This document shows, piece after piece, positions 45,788 to 56,078 of a DNA stretch of 64,000 nt. A model generated the notes under the pieces. It was given only the letters and a program-made list of their open reading frames with translations, was not told where the DNA came from and made no database searches. The DNA lies in assembly GCF_004801415.1 (NCBI RefSeq), contig NZ_SSNX01000012.1, forward strand, positions 1 through 64,000. The letters are read 5' to 3'. The translations under genes and the position numbers were made by a program. Source of the DNA: Deinococcus sp. KSM4-11 (GTDB lineage Bacteria > Deinococcota > Deinococci > Deinococcales > Deinococcaceae). Position 1 is the first letter of the stretch, and the number at the start of each line of letters is the position of its first letter.

Positions 45788-46648
45788 TCAGTACTTCTTC
45801 TCGACGACGCTCTCGGCGGTCACGCGCAGCATGGCGGCGGCCTCCGGGCGGCGGGCGAGCAGGGCGGCGTACAGCACTTCCAGCACCAGCGTCTGCGACG
45901 CGAGCGTGTCCAGCACGGAATCGGTCAGGGGTTCCTCCTGCGTGGACGTGAACAGCACCGCCTTCGCGTAGCGGGTGATGGGCGAACTGGCGCGGTGCGT
46001 GATGGCGACGGTGTAATGCCCGTGGCCCTGTGCGAGCCGCAGGTGCTGCACGGTGTCGATGGTGCTGCCGGAACTGGACAGGGCGATGACCACGCCGCCG
46101 CGCGGCAGGGTGGAGATGCTGACCGCCGACTGGTGCGGATCGGTATACGCGGTGGCGGTGATCCCGATGCGCAGCAGTCGGTGCGCGAAGAGCTGCGCGA
46201 CCAGGCCGGAGTTGCCCTGCCCTGTGAGATCTACGCGCGGCGCGCGGGCCAGCGCGGCGGCCACGTCCTCCATGACCACCGGGTCGAGGAGGCGGCCGGT
46301 GTCCTCCAGCGTGCGGCAGGTCTGCTTCACGACCTGCGCGGCCTGCCCGGCCAGGTCGCCGGGGTGGGCAGGAGTGTGGGATTCCCGGCCGGCGACGTCG
46401 GACGCCAGCGCGATCTTGAAGGCGTGGAAGCCCGCGAAGTCGAGTTTGTGGCACAGCCGCGTGATGGTCGCCTCGCCCACCCCGACCGAGGTGGCGAGTT
46501 CGGTGATGGTCTGGTGCATGACGGTCTCGGCGTGTGTCACGACGTGCTCGGCGACGCGTTGCAGGGAGGGCGAGAGGGCGTGGGCATGTAGGCGGATACG
46601 GCTGATGACGCCCTGGGCCGGTGCGGGACGGGAAGCGGTCTGACTCAT
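45788..46648 (-). CDS. RpiR/MurR-family transcriptional regulator
   Basis: A 286-residue regulator with an N-terminal HTH_6 domain (LSPSLQRVAEHVVTHAETVM, ITELATSVGVGEATITRLCHKLDF) and a C-terminal SIS domain (VDLTGQGNSGLVAQLFAHRL, GGVVIALSSSGSTIDTV) that binds a phosphosugar. The ATG has GGAGGG upstream. It heads the amino-sugar cluster and is probably its phosphosugar-responsive regulator, by analogy with MurR. Confidence 0.9.
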   Translation of the reverse strand: MSQTASRPAPAQGVISRIRLHAHALSPSLQRVAEHVVTHAETVMHQTITELATSVGVGEATITRLCHKLDFAGFHAFKIALASDVAGRESHTPAHPGDLAGQAAQVVKQTCRTLEDTGRLLDPVVMEDVAAALARAPRVDLTGQGNSGLVAQLFAHRLLRIGITATAYTDPHQSAVSISTLPRGGVVIALSSSGSTIDTVQHLRLAQGHGHYTVAITHRASSPITRYAKAVLFTSTQEEPLTDSVLDTLASQTLVLEVLYAALLARRPEAAAMLRVTAESVVEKKY

Positions 46649-46716
46649 TGACCCTCCGGGCCAACAGCGGGGCGAGGTGTTCGGAACGTGATGTCTGTGT
46701 GAAGCGTGTTGAGACA

Positions 46717-46745
46717 TCTTAAACACTGAAAATTATTTTTGTCAA
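46717..46745 (-). promoter_or_regulatory. rpiR/amino-sugar promoter with AT-rich operator
   Basis: On the minus strand TTGACA (46745-46740), a 17-base spacer and TTAAGA (46722-46717) form the promoter. Inside the spacer, AAAATTATTTT (46729-46739) is a perfect 11-base palindrome, resembling AT-rich RpiR-family sites. A second dyad, GTGTT and AACAC with an 11-base gap, overlaps the -10 box. Steric repression by the RpiR protein is the likely mechanism. Confidence 0.75.
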
Positions 46746-46944
46746 TACCAACGGGGGTTGAAAATTTCATCCGGCTCGGACGGCGGCACTGAAGGATTCA
46801 CGCTGTGACAGCAGGCAGAGCGCACCGAGCCTGATGCCGGCCAAGGGGCGATGCTGAAAATGACTTCCCTGGAACCGTCGCAGACGGATTCTGACTTTCG
46901 TCGCGCTTTCCAGTTGCGCCCCATCCGGGGCGGCACCAGACGGC

Positions 46945-46978
46945 CGCGGCTGACGCTCAGCCAGAAGCGTCAGCCGCG
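46945..46978. terminator. Hairpin after aguB
   Basis: CGCGGCTGACGCT and AGCGTCAGCCGCG form a perfect 13-bp stem with an 8-base loop, 15 bases after the aguB stop on the minus strand. There is no U tract, so it may work with Rho or as a 3'-end stabiliser. Confidence 0.75.
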
Positions 46979-46992
46979 ATCACGGATGGAGC

Positions 46993-47886
<894 letters not shown>

Positions 47887-47960
47887 GGCCCGAGGCTACA
47901 GGCTGACGCCCCCACACACCAGGCGCGGCGACCCCTTCACGGGCTTGGTACAGTCACGGC

Positions 47961-48356
47961 ATGTCCGATTTCCCAGGGCCGCACGACGTGGATGCCGACC
48001 TGGCGCTCGACGTGTTCGCGGCGCAACTCCGGCTGGAACACCGGGACGCCACCGAACAGGCCGAGGCCATCGCGGCGCGGTTGCAGGCGCTGCTGCCGCA
48101 CCTGACGACCCGCACCAACCAGGGAAGCTGGCTGCTCCGGAGCACCGCCCTGAAAAGCCTGCGCGTCGTGCTGGGCGCCGACCACTACGAACTCCTGGTC
48201 GACGGCCCGCACGTCCACTACCGCACGGCCCATCATGTCGGCGGCATCGACCTGTCGCACCAGGACTGGCCGCAGGATCAGTGGATCGCGCAGCTGAAAG
48301 CCTCACTGGCGAACCTCTCCGGCCAGCTCGGCAGCCACACCGGATCGACCCTGTAA
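47961..48356 (+). CDS. Protein of unknown function
   Basis: A 131-residue acidic cytoplasmic protein with an N-terminal helix (LEHRDATEQAEAIAARLQALLPH), a central beta section and a C-terminal helix (DQWIAQLKASLANLSGQLG). No family recognised. TACAGT lies six bases before the ATG, a clear leaderless-type promoter that supports the start. It is followed 25 bases later by the tandem YbjQ-like gene on the same strand. Confidence 0.7.
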   Translation: MSDFPGPHDVDADLALDVFAAQLRLEHRDATEQAEAIAARLQALLPHLTTRTNQGSWLLRSTALKSLRVVLGADHYELLVDGPHVHYRTAHHVGGIDLSHQDWPQDQWIAQLKASLANLSGQLGSHTGSTL

Positions 48357-48381
48357 GCCCACCCCCCTCCCGGAGGTCACG

Positions 48382-49164
48382 ATGCCCCTCAGCCAGGAAA
48401 CCACGCAACGCCTCGACGACAGCAGACGCGACCTGTTCACCAGCGACCTCAGCGTGTCCGAATTCCTGCTGCTGGAGGAACTCGGCTACCAGCCCCTGGG
48501 CCTGGCGATGGGCACCAGCGTGTATCACCTCGGCCTGCAACAGGCCCGCTGGCGCGAGAGCCTCGAACTGACCACCCTGACGCAGGCCATGTACAACGCC
48601 CGGCACCTCGCCATGAACCGCATGATCGAGGAAGCGAAGTACCTCGGGGCCGATGGCATCGTGGGCATGCGCCTCGATATCGGCGGCGGGAACCTGGGTC
48701 TGGAATCCAGCCTCGCGGAATTCATCGCGGTCGGCACCGCCGTGCGCCTGCCCGCCGGGGAGACGCCCCAGGGCGGCACGCCCTTTACCAGCGACCTGTC
48801 CGGCCAGGATCTCTACAAACTGCACCGCGCCGGGTACCGCCCGGTCAGTCTGGTCATGGGTACCTGCGTGTACCACGTGGCGCACCAGGGATTTTTGCAG
48901 AGCCTGAGCACGCTGGGCCAGAACGTCGAGATGACGAATTACACCCAGGCGATCTACCACGCCCGCGAACTGGCCATGACGCGCATGCAGGCCGAGGCCC
49001 GCCAGGCCGGAGCGACCGGCATCGTGGGCGTGCAGGTCAGCGAACACAGCCGCATCTGGGACAACCACGTGTTCGAATTCCTGGCCGTCGGCACCGGCGT
49101 GCGGCGGGTGCAGGGGGCCACCCCCGCGCTCCAGACCACCCTGAACCTCAGCCTGGACGAGTAG
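48382..49164 (+). CDS. Tandem YbjQ-like (heavy-metal-binding family) protein
   Basis: A 260-residue protein built from two copies of one module. FTSDLSVSEFLLLEELGYQP...MGTSVYH and NARHLAMNRMIEEAKYLGADGIVGM in the first match FTSDLSGQDLYKLHRAGYRP...MGTCVYH and HARELAMTRMQAEARQAGATGIVGV in the second. The helix followed by GADGIVG(M/V) is the core of the YbjQ/UPF0145 family, which forms pentamers. GGAGGTCACG precedes the ATG. Function unknown; it may be co-expressed with the 131-residue protein. Confidence 0.78.
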   Translation: MPLSQETTQRLDDSRRDLFTSDLSVSEFLLLEELGYQPLGLAMGTSVYHLGLQQARWRESLELTTLTQAMYNARHLAMNRMIEEAKYLGADGIVGMRLDIGGGNLGLESSLAEFIAVGTAVRLPAGETPQGGTPFTSDLSGQDLYKLHRAGYRPVSLVMGTCVYHVAHQGFLQSLSTLGQNVEMTNYTQAIYHARELAMTRMQAEARQAGATGIVGVQVSEHSRIWDNHVFEFLAVGTGVRRVQGATPALQTTLNLSLDE

Positions 49165-49193
49165 CGCGGGATAGACGCGGGTATCCTGCGCGC

Positions 49194-49439
49194 ATGACTC
49201 TGCTGCTGGGCTGGATCGGCGCGGCCTGCCTGCTCGTGGGTGGCGTGGGCTGGGGCGCGCAGGTGGCCCGGCAGGGAGTGACAGGCCGGATGCTGCTGCT
49301 GACCGTGGCCCTGGGTGTCCTTGGCCTGACCCTGACCGCCCGCGCCTTCCTGGCCGGGAGTGACCTGCCGCTGATCCTGGGGGCGGTGGGCGCGCTCGCC
49401 GGCTCCGCACTGATGGTGTTCACGCCACGGCGCGAGTAG
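49194..49439 (+). CDS. Small membrane protein, three helices
   Basis: An 81-residue hydrophobic protein with three predicted membrane helices (LLLGWIGAACLLVGGVGWG, MLLLTVALGVLGLTLTARAF, LPLILGAVGALAGSALMVF) and a basic C-terminus. TATCCT lies six bases before the ATG, a leaderless-type promoter. No family recognised. Confidence 0.65.
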   Translation: MTLLLGWIGAACLLVGGVGWGAQVARQGVTGRMLLLTVALGVLGLTLTARAFLAGSDLPLILGAVGALAGSALMVFTPRRE

Positions 49440-49492
49440 GTGAAATCACGAGCAGACGCCAGATCCGGACTGAGGGCGAGACCCCCCAGCAA

Positions 49493-50767
49493 TCACAGCA
49501 TCCGGCGGGCGCGCATGTAGGCGACCAGCTCGTCGTAGGTGCCCCCCTCGTTGGCGAACTGGGCGACGTTGCGGGCCGTCTCGAACCACGGGCCGGTGCT
49601 GGGTTTCACGTCGCGCAGCACGCGCGTCAGATCCTTCGGCCCGATCGGGCGGGCCGTGCCGCTGCGGATCGAGTCCTCCAGCGCCAGCTCGGCGGCCGAA
49701 TCGACCACGTGGGCCAGGTCGGCGCCGGAATACCCTTCGGTCTGTGTGGCCAGGACGGCGGTGTCCACGCCCGCGTGAGGGCGGTGGCGGAGGTTCAGGT
49801 CGAGCAGGGCGCGGCGGGCCTCCTGATCCGGCGGGATGACCAGCACCGTCCGGTCGAGGCGGCCGGGGCGACGCAGGGCTGGATCGACGTCCCAGGGGCT
49901 GTTGGTGGCGGCCAGCACGAACACGCCGTCGTTGGAGGTCGTGGCGCCGTCCAGTTCGCCCAGCAGCTGGTTGACCACGTTCGCGCCGCTGTGCCGCATC
50001 TGGCTGCGCCGGCGGCCCAGCGCGTCGATCTCATCGAGGAACAGCACGCATGGAGCGCGGCGGCGGGCCTCCTCGAAGATGGCGTGCAGGTTGCGTTCGC
50101 TCTGCCCGATGTACATGTCCAGCACTTCCGACAGGCCCACCGCCAGGAACCGCGCGTCCAGTTCGCCCGCCACCGCTCGCGCCACGAACGTCTTGCCGCA
50201 GCCGGGCGGGCCGTACATCAGCAGGCCGCCGCGCAGGGACTTGCCGTACAGGCGGGTCAGTTCGGGGTTGCGCATGGGCGCCAGCAGGGCGCGTTCCAGC
50301 CGCAGTTTCACCTCCTGCATGCCCGCTACGTCGGCAAAGGTCACGCGGGGCAGCACCGCTTCCAGCAGATCCGACGCTTCTGGCGGCTCCAGCCCATCGT
50401 CCGCCGGGAGCGGCGCGGTGCGGGGCATGTCCACGGCGTCGGCGCTCACCGAGGGCTGGGCGGGTCGCCCGGACGGAGCCTGCACGCCGGTCAGGGCATT
50501 GTGAAGCTGCTGGTAGCCGGCGGCCCGCGCCGCGTCGCCGACCTCCTCGGCAGACCACGCGGCCAGCCGCAGGGCTTCGAGCTGGGCCGGCTGGGCGGCC
50601 AGGACGGTCGTGGCGTGGGTCAGGGCGTCGGCAGCACGGTGCGCCTGGAGCAGCAGGGACGCCAGGTGCAGGCGCAGGGCGTGGTTGTCCGGACTGGCCT
50701 CGAGCGCCAGTTCCAGGCCGCTGATCACGGCGTCGTCTACCACCGGGGGTTCCTCATGCGTGACCAC
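49493..50767 (-). CDS. TPR-AAA+ ATPase (classic AAA, Vps4/FtsH-like)
   Basis: A 424-residue protein. Residues about 10-95 form two TPR-like helical repeats, then a Pro-rich linker, then one AAA domain with Walker A GPPGCGKT (186-193), Walker B VLFLDEIDA, sensor-1 LAATNSPWD, arginine fingers RRPGRLDR and a C-terminal lid (GYSGADLAHVVDSAAE). YIGQSERNLHAIFEEA is the pore-loop 2 region. It is a hexameric remodelling ATPase of unknown substrate. The start is GTG (50767), just after TACAGT. A TPR membrane protein gene lies 20 bases upstream in the same direction. Confidence 0.87.
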   Translation of the reverse strand: MVTHEEPPVVDDAVISGLELALEASPDNHALRLHLASLLLQAHRAADALTHATTVLAAQPAQLEALRLAAWSAEEVGDAARAAGYQQLHNALTGVQAPSGRPAQPSVSADAVDMPRTAPLPADDGLEPPEASDLLEAVLPRVTFADVAGMQEVKLRLERALLAPMRNPELTRLYGKSLRGGLLMYGPPGCGKTFVARAVAGELDARFLAVGLSEVLDMYIGQSERNLHAIFEEARRRAPCVLFLDEIDALGRRRSQMRHSGANVVNQLLGELDGATTSNDGVFVLAATNSPWDVDPALRRPGRLDRTVLVIPPDQEARRALLDLNLRHRPHAGVDTAVLATQTEGYSGADLAHVVDSAAELALEDSIRSGTARPIGPKDLTRVLRDVKPSTGPWFETARNVAQFANEGGTYDELVAYMRARRML

Positions 50768-50787
50768 TGTACCGTTCCTGTTTCACG

Positions 50788-51843
50788 CTACCGCCGCCGG
50801 AAGGTGCGCCCGGTCGCCAGCCTGACGATCAGGGCGAGCCCCAGCCCCAGGAGCAGCACGCTGACCAGCATGCCGCTGACCAGGGCCAGCTGCGCGTTCA
50901 GGAGGCCCACGATGCCGAGCAAGACGATCCCCACGAAAGTCCGCGTCGCAAAGATTTCGCGGCGCATGGGCCGGACGAGCGAGACCGCCGCGCGCAGTTC
51001 CGGCGGCAGGCGTCGGTAGCGCCAGCCGTTCCGGACCATGATGCCCAGCGCCAGTACGGGAATGAGCAGAAGGCCGCCGTGCGGGATGAGGGCCAGTCGC
51101 CAGATCCAGCCGCCGCGTGCCAGTGGCCGGGGCAGGTGGGCATGGCAGAGCGCCGAGAAGTACGCGCGGGCCGCCGGGTCACCCGGAGCCAGGCGAACCG
51201 CGCTCAGGGCGGTGCGCAGCGCCGTGTGGGCCTCGCTCTGCCGCAATTGCGCCCACGCCAGCACGCCCAGGCCCGGCACGGACTCCGGTTCCAGCGCCAG
51301 CACCTGCCCGGCCAGCCGCTGCGCTTCCGGCGCGTTCCGGCGCTTCAGGGCCAGTTCCGCCAGCGTCACCAGGGCGTAGGTGTTCTGCGGTTCCAGTTCC
51401 AATGCCCGGCGCAGCAGCGTCTCAGCCTCGGCGGTGCCCCCGGTCTGGAGCAGCAACTGGGCCAGCGTGATCGGATACCCCGCCCGGAACGGATCCAGCC
51501 GGATGGCCCCGCGCAGGACGTCCTGCGCCTGCCGTGCCCGCCGACGCGCTGCGCCCCAGCGGGGATTGTTGCCCAGCACATGGGTATTCCACAGGGCCAG
51601 GGCATACAAGAACTGCCCCCGGCTGCTGTGCGGCTCCAGCTGCACGGCCCGCTCGGCGGCCTGGAGGGCCTGCGGGTACGCGGCTGCATCGTGGTGCGCC
51701 TCGCTCAGCGCCGTCCACAGCTGCGCGTTCTCGGGATCGGCCGCCAGCAGCGGGGCCAGCAGCCGCAGCGCCTCCGCCGGACGGCCCACCTCCAGGGCGG
51801 CGCGCACCCTCGACATGTTCACGTCCGTCTCCAGGGCGGTCAT
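50788..51843 (-). CDS. TPR-repeat membrane protein
   Basis: A 351-residue protein. Residues about 10-220 contain four to six TPRs (for example AEALRLLAPLLAADPENAQLW, PQALQAAERAVQLEPHSSRG, AEAETLLRRALELEPQNTYA). After about 225 there are three hydrophobic segments (LALIPHGGLLLIPVLALGI, FVGIVLLGIVGLLNAQLAL, GMLVSVLLLGLGLALIV). The TPRs are probably cytoplasmic. The second ATG at 51816 is also possible. It precedes the TPR-AAA gene by 20 bases, and the two probably form a functional pair. Confidence 0.82.
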   Translation of the reverse strand: MTALETDVNMSRVRAALEVGRPAEALRLLAPLLAADPENAQLWTALSEAHHDAAAYPQALQAAERAVQLEPHSSRGQFLYALALWNTHVLGNNPRWGAARRRARQAQDVLRGAIRLDPFRAGYPITLAQLLLQTGGTAEAETLLRRALELEPQNTYALVTLAELALKRRNAPEAQRLAGQVLALEPESVPGLGVLAWAQLRQSEAHTALRTALSAVRLAPGDPAARAYFSALCHAHLPRPLARGGWIWRLALIPHGGLLLIPVLALGIMVRNGWRYRRLPPELRAAVSLVRPMRREIFATRTFVGIVLLGIVGLLNAQLALVSGMLVSVLLLGLGLALIVRLATGRTFRRR

Positions 51844-51923
51844 CCGAAGCCCACTCTAGGGGACGGGGCGAACGGGCGCCGGTGCCTCTCAGCCCAGCTG
51901 GACGAAAGCGCCCGCGTCTGAAC

Positions 51924-52547
51924 CTACAGCCAGCCCTTTTCCCGCGCGGTGCGGGCGGCCTCCACGCGGTTCTCCGCGCCGAGTTTCCCGATGGCCTCCG
52001 AGAGGTAATTGCGCACGGTGCCCTCCGACAATCCCAGCGTAACGGCAATCGCGGCGGTGCTCGCTCCACCCTCGGCCGCGCGCAGCACCTGCCGCTCCCG
52101 ATCCGTCAGGGGATCGCTCGCGCCCCAGGCCTCGGCGGCGAGGTGCGGGTCGATGGCGCGGCCTCCCGCGTGCACGCGGCGGATGGCGTCCGCGAGTTCG
52201 CTGGCCGGGGCATCCTTGAGCAGGTAGCCGCGCGCCCCGACGTCCAGCGCGCGGCGCAGGTAGCCGCCCCGGCCGAAGGTCGTGACGATCACCACCCGCG
52301 TGTCCGGCATCAGCTGGGCCACGCGGGCGGCGAGGTCGAGGCCGCTCAGGCGCGGCATCTCGATGTCCGTGACGAGCACGTCGGGCCTGAGCGCCTGCAC
52401 CTTCTCCCACGCCGCCTCACCGTCCGGCGCGCCGCCCACAACCTCCAGGTCATCTTCCAGCGACAGCAGCGCCGACAGGGCGCCCAGCACCAGCGCCTGA
52501 TCCTCGGCCAGCAGGACGCGGATCACACGGGCCTCGATCCTCGGCAC
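51924..52547 (-). CDS. NarL/DesR-type response regulator
   Basis: A 207-residue regulator with a receiver domain (EDQ near residue 16, phospho-acceptor D61 in LVTDIEMPRLSG, Lys in GYLLKDAPA) and a C-terminal LuxR-type HTH (DPLTDRERQVLRAAEGGASTAAIA, LSEGTVRNYLSEAIGKLGAENR). DesR relatives start at VIRVLLAEDQ, so a GTG at 52526 may be the true start. It is 10 bases after the kinase gene and forms a pair with it. Confidence 0.92.
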   Translation of the reverse strand: MPRIEARVIRVLLAEDQALVLGALSALLSLEDDLEVVGGAPDGEAAWEKVQALRPDVLVTDIEMPRLSGLDLAARVAQLMPDTRVVIVTTFGRGGYLRRALDVGARGYLLKDAPASELADAIRRVHAGGRAIDPHLAAEAWGASDPLTDRERQVLRAAEGGASTAAIAVTLGLSEGTVRNYLSEAIGKLGAENRVEAARTAREKGWL

Positions 52548-52557
52548 TCCGTTCCCC

Positions 52558-53691
<1,134 letters not shown>

Positions 53692-53744
53692 CAGGGTACC
53701 CTCCCCGCATGTGTCAGCGGGGAGGTCGGTGTGGCGGGCGCGGG

Positions 53745-54572
53745 TCACTGCTCGCGGGCCTCGTCCTTACGAAAACCCCACGCGGCCAGCGCGCCGAACA
53801 CGAGCGTGAAGGCGGCCAGCGCCAGCCAGTGCGTGGCCTCGCCGGACGTCTGACCGACGACCGTGCCACGCGCGACCGCGCCCAGGTGGTACGCGGGCAG
53901 GTACGGCGCGAGCTTCTGCACGAAGGCCGGCATCTGATCCAGCGGCGTGAACAGGCCCGACGCGAAGGACATCAGCACGCTCACGAGGTTCGCGGTGATC
54001 TGCGCGCCGGTCGGCGTGACCAGGAAGCCGATGCACAGGCCCAACGCGATCAGCGGAATGATGCCCAGCAGCAGCTTGCCCAGCAGCAGCAGCGCCAGGC
54101 CCACCGGAATGGTCACGCCGCCGGTGAAGTGCGCGAAGGTGTACAGCACGGCCAGGCTCAGGGCGCTGAAGCACAGCGCGGCCAGCAGCTTCCCGGCGAA
54201 GTACAGCGCCGTGGGCATGGGCGACGCGCGCAGCAGCCGCAGCCACCCGCCCGTGCGTTCCAGCGCCACGGCCGACCCGAACGAGAACATCGACAGCGAG
54301 AGCAGCGAGTACGCGCCGAAGTTCACCAGGATCAGCGGCCCGACCTTGAACCCCTGATCCGTCGTCTCGTTCACGGCGCTCAGGCCGAACAGCGAGAAGA
54401 AGATGACCGGAAAGCCGATGGTGCCCACCGCGAACATCGGGTTGCGCAGCATGCGCCGCAGCTCCGCCAGGGCCAGGGTGCCCAGCGCCGGCAGCAGCGG
54501 CGCGCGGCGGGCGGAGGGGGCGGGCGTGGGCAGGCTGACGGTCTGGGCAGGCTGGACAGTGCGGGAGGTCAT
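53745..54572 (-). CDS. ABC-2 type exporter permease
   Basis: A 275-residue permease with about six membrane helices. LAELRRMLRNPMFAVGTIGFPVIFF is the N-terminal amphipathic helix plus first span. LERTGGWLRLLRASPMPTALYFAGK is the typical loop of drug/lipid ABC-2 permeases linked to DesKR systems. The ATG overlaps the ATPase stop by 4 bp. Substrate unknown; lipid, peptide antibiotic or drug are family options. Confidence 0.9.
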   Translation of the reverse strand: MTSRTVQPAQTVSLPTPAPSARRAPLLPALGTLALAELRRMLRNPMFAVGTIGFPVIFFSLFGLSAVNETTDQGFKVGPLILVNFGAYSLLSLSMFSFGSAVALERTGGWLRLLRASPMPTALYFAGKLLAALCFSALSLAVLYTFAHFTGGVTIPVGLALLLLGKLLLGIIPLIALGLCIGFLVTPTGAQITANLVSVLMSFASGLFTPLDQMPAFVQKLAPYLPAYHLGAVARGTVVGQTSGEATHWLALAAFTLVFGALAAWGFRKDEAREQ

Positions 54573-55501
54573 GCGGTCACTTCCTTGGTGGCAGAGGAGC
54601 TGGTCTGGGCAGGAGGCGTGGCGGTCAAGTTCAGGAAGGCGTCCTCCAGGCTGGCGCGGCTGACCTCCAGTTCCGTGAAGGGCGTGCCCTGGCGGATCAG
54701 GGCGGTCAGCAGCGCCTCGGGCGTGCGGGTGCGCAGATCCGCGTGCCCGTGGGCATCCACCTCGGCCGAGTCCACCCCCGGCAGGCGGTGCAGCTCGGCC
54801 AGCACGAGGTCGCTCGTGAAGCGCACTCGCGCGCCGCCCGCCTGGGAACGCAGCTGTTCCGGCGTGCCGTCGGCCAGCACCGCGCCCGCGTTCATCACGA
54901 TCACGCGGTCGGCGGCGCGCTCGGCTTCCTCCAGGTAGTGCGTGGTGAGCAGGATCGTGCGGCCCGCGTCCTTCAGTTCCGTCACGGCCACCCAGAACGC
55001 CTGCCGGCTCTGCGCGTCCATGCCGGTCGTCGGCTCGTCGATCAGCAGCACCTCCGGGTTGCCCACCACGGCCAGCGCGAAGGCCAGCCGCCGCTTCTGC
55101 CCGCCGGACAGCGCGCCCGCCCGCCGCCCGGCCACGCTCCCCAGGTCGGCGAGCGCCAGGGCCTGGGACGCGGCCAGCGGGGCGGGGTAGAAGCGCGCGA
55201 ACAGTTCCACGGCCTCGCTCACCTTCAGCGCGGGCGGCAGGGCACTCTCCTGCGGCATGGAACCGATGCGGCGGCGCACGTCGTCCTGCCGTGGGTTGCC
55301 GCCCAGCACACGCACCTGCCCGGCCGTGGGTGCGCCCAGGCCCAGCATCAGCGAGATCGCCGTGGTCTTCCCGGCGCCGTTCGGCCCGAGCAGCGCCGTC
55401 AGTTCCCCGGCGCGGATGTCCAGGTTCAGGCCGCGCAGGGCCGTGACCTTCCCGAAGGTCTTGTCCACGTTCCGCAGCTCGATCGCGTTCGTCATGCCCA
55501 C
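54569..55501 (-). CDS. ABC exporter ATPase (DrrA/NatA type)
   Basis: A 310-residue ATPase with Walker A GPNGAGKTT, signature LSGGQKRRL, Walker B VLLIDEPTTGMD and a C-terminal extension of about 85 residues (from about 220) as in DrrA. The GTG start has GGAG eight bases upstream, while an ATG lies two codons on. It is the first gene of the ATPase-permease-kinase-regulator operon. Confidence 0.92.
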   Translation of the reverse strand: MGMTNAIELRNVDKTFGKVTALRGLNLDIRAGELTALLGPNGAGKTTAISLMLGLGAPTAGQVRVLGGNPRQDDVRRRIGSMPQESALPPALKVSEAVELFARFYPAPLAASQALALADLGSVAGRRAGALSGGQKRRLAFALAVVGNPEVLLIDEPTTGMDAQSRQAFWVAVTELKDAGRTILLTTHYLEEAERAADRVIVMNAGAVLADGTPEQLRSQAGGARVRFTSDLVLAELHRLPGVDSAEVDAHGHADLRTRTPEALLTALIRQGTPFTELEVSRASLEDAFLNLTATPPAQTSSSATKEVTA

Positions 55502-55673
55502 AGGGTGCGCTCCGGCCCGCCGCGTTCCCAGTGCCGCGTGTCAGGCGCCCGGGGTGACAGTTGTCACGCCCACCATGGGAAGCCGGTTCCGCCCGGCGTC
55601 AGGAACGCGGAGGAACCGGTGAGGTGTGGGCTTGCGGTGACGGAGTCGATGACGTAACCGCGCGGGCGCGGGC

Positions 55674-56078
55674 CTACTTGCTGATGTCCACCTGAAAGTC
55701 CTGCGTGTACTCCGTGACGTTGCGGGCGCTGTCGAACACCTGCACGGTCACCGTGTGCTTGCCATTGTCCTGGGCCCCGAAGAATTTCGCGTAGGAGTTG
55801 TACGCCGTGTTGTCGTTCACGAAGGGCTTCCCGTCGATGTTCAGCACGACCCGCGCCACGTTCACGTCGTCACGGGTGGACAGCTGGAAGAACACGTTCC
55901 CCGCTTCCCGCAGCGTCTGCGGGAACATCATCATGCTGACCTTCGGGGCCTGCGTGTCCGTCGTGGTCGTGGCCGCGCCCTGCACCGTCTGGCCCGAGAC
56001 GGTCTGGGCGGGGGCCTGCATGCTGCCACAGCTGGTGGCGAACAGGGCGATCAGGGCGGAGATGACGAGTGCTTTCAT
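55674..56078 (-). CDS. Lipoprotein with Ig-like domain
   Basis: A 134-residue lipoprotein. The signal and lipobox are MKALVISALIALFATSC, with Cys 17 as the lipidated residue. A Thr/Gln-rich stretch follows (about 25-45), then an Ig-like beta-sandwich (APKVSMMMFPQTL, ARVVLNIDGKPFVND, HTVTVQVFDSARNVTEY) like those found in extracellular adhesins and enzymes. GGAGT precedes the ATG. It is alone between the exporter operon and a long non-coding gap. Confidence 0.82.
   Translation of the reverse strand: MKALVISALIALFATSCGSMQAPAQTVSGQTVQGAATTTTDTQAPKVSMMMFPQTLREAGNVFFQLSTRDDVNVARVVLNIDGKPFVNDNTAYNSYAKFFGAQDNGKHTVTVQVFDSARNVTEYTQDFQVDISK

Larger units (their letters stand above)
46649..46992. other. 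Upstream region of the amino-sugar cluster
   Basis: This 344-base gap holds the rpiR promoter, an unusually AT-rich block (about 46711-46760) in a GC-rich surround, and the aguB terminator-like hairpin at 46945-46978. Nothing gene-like was seen in the remaining 180 bases. Confidence 0.6.
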
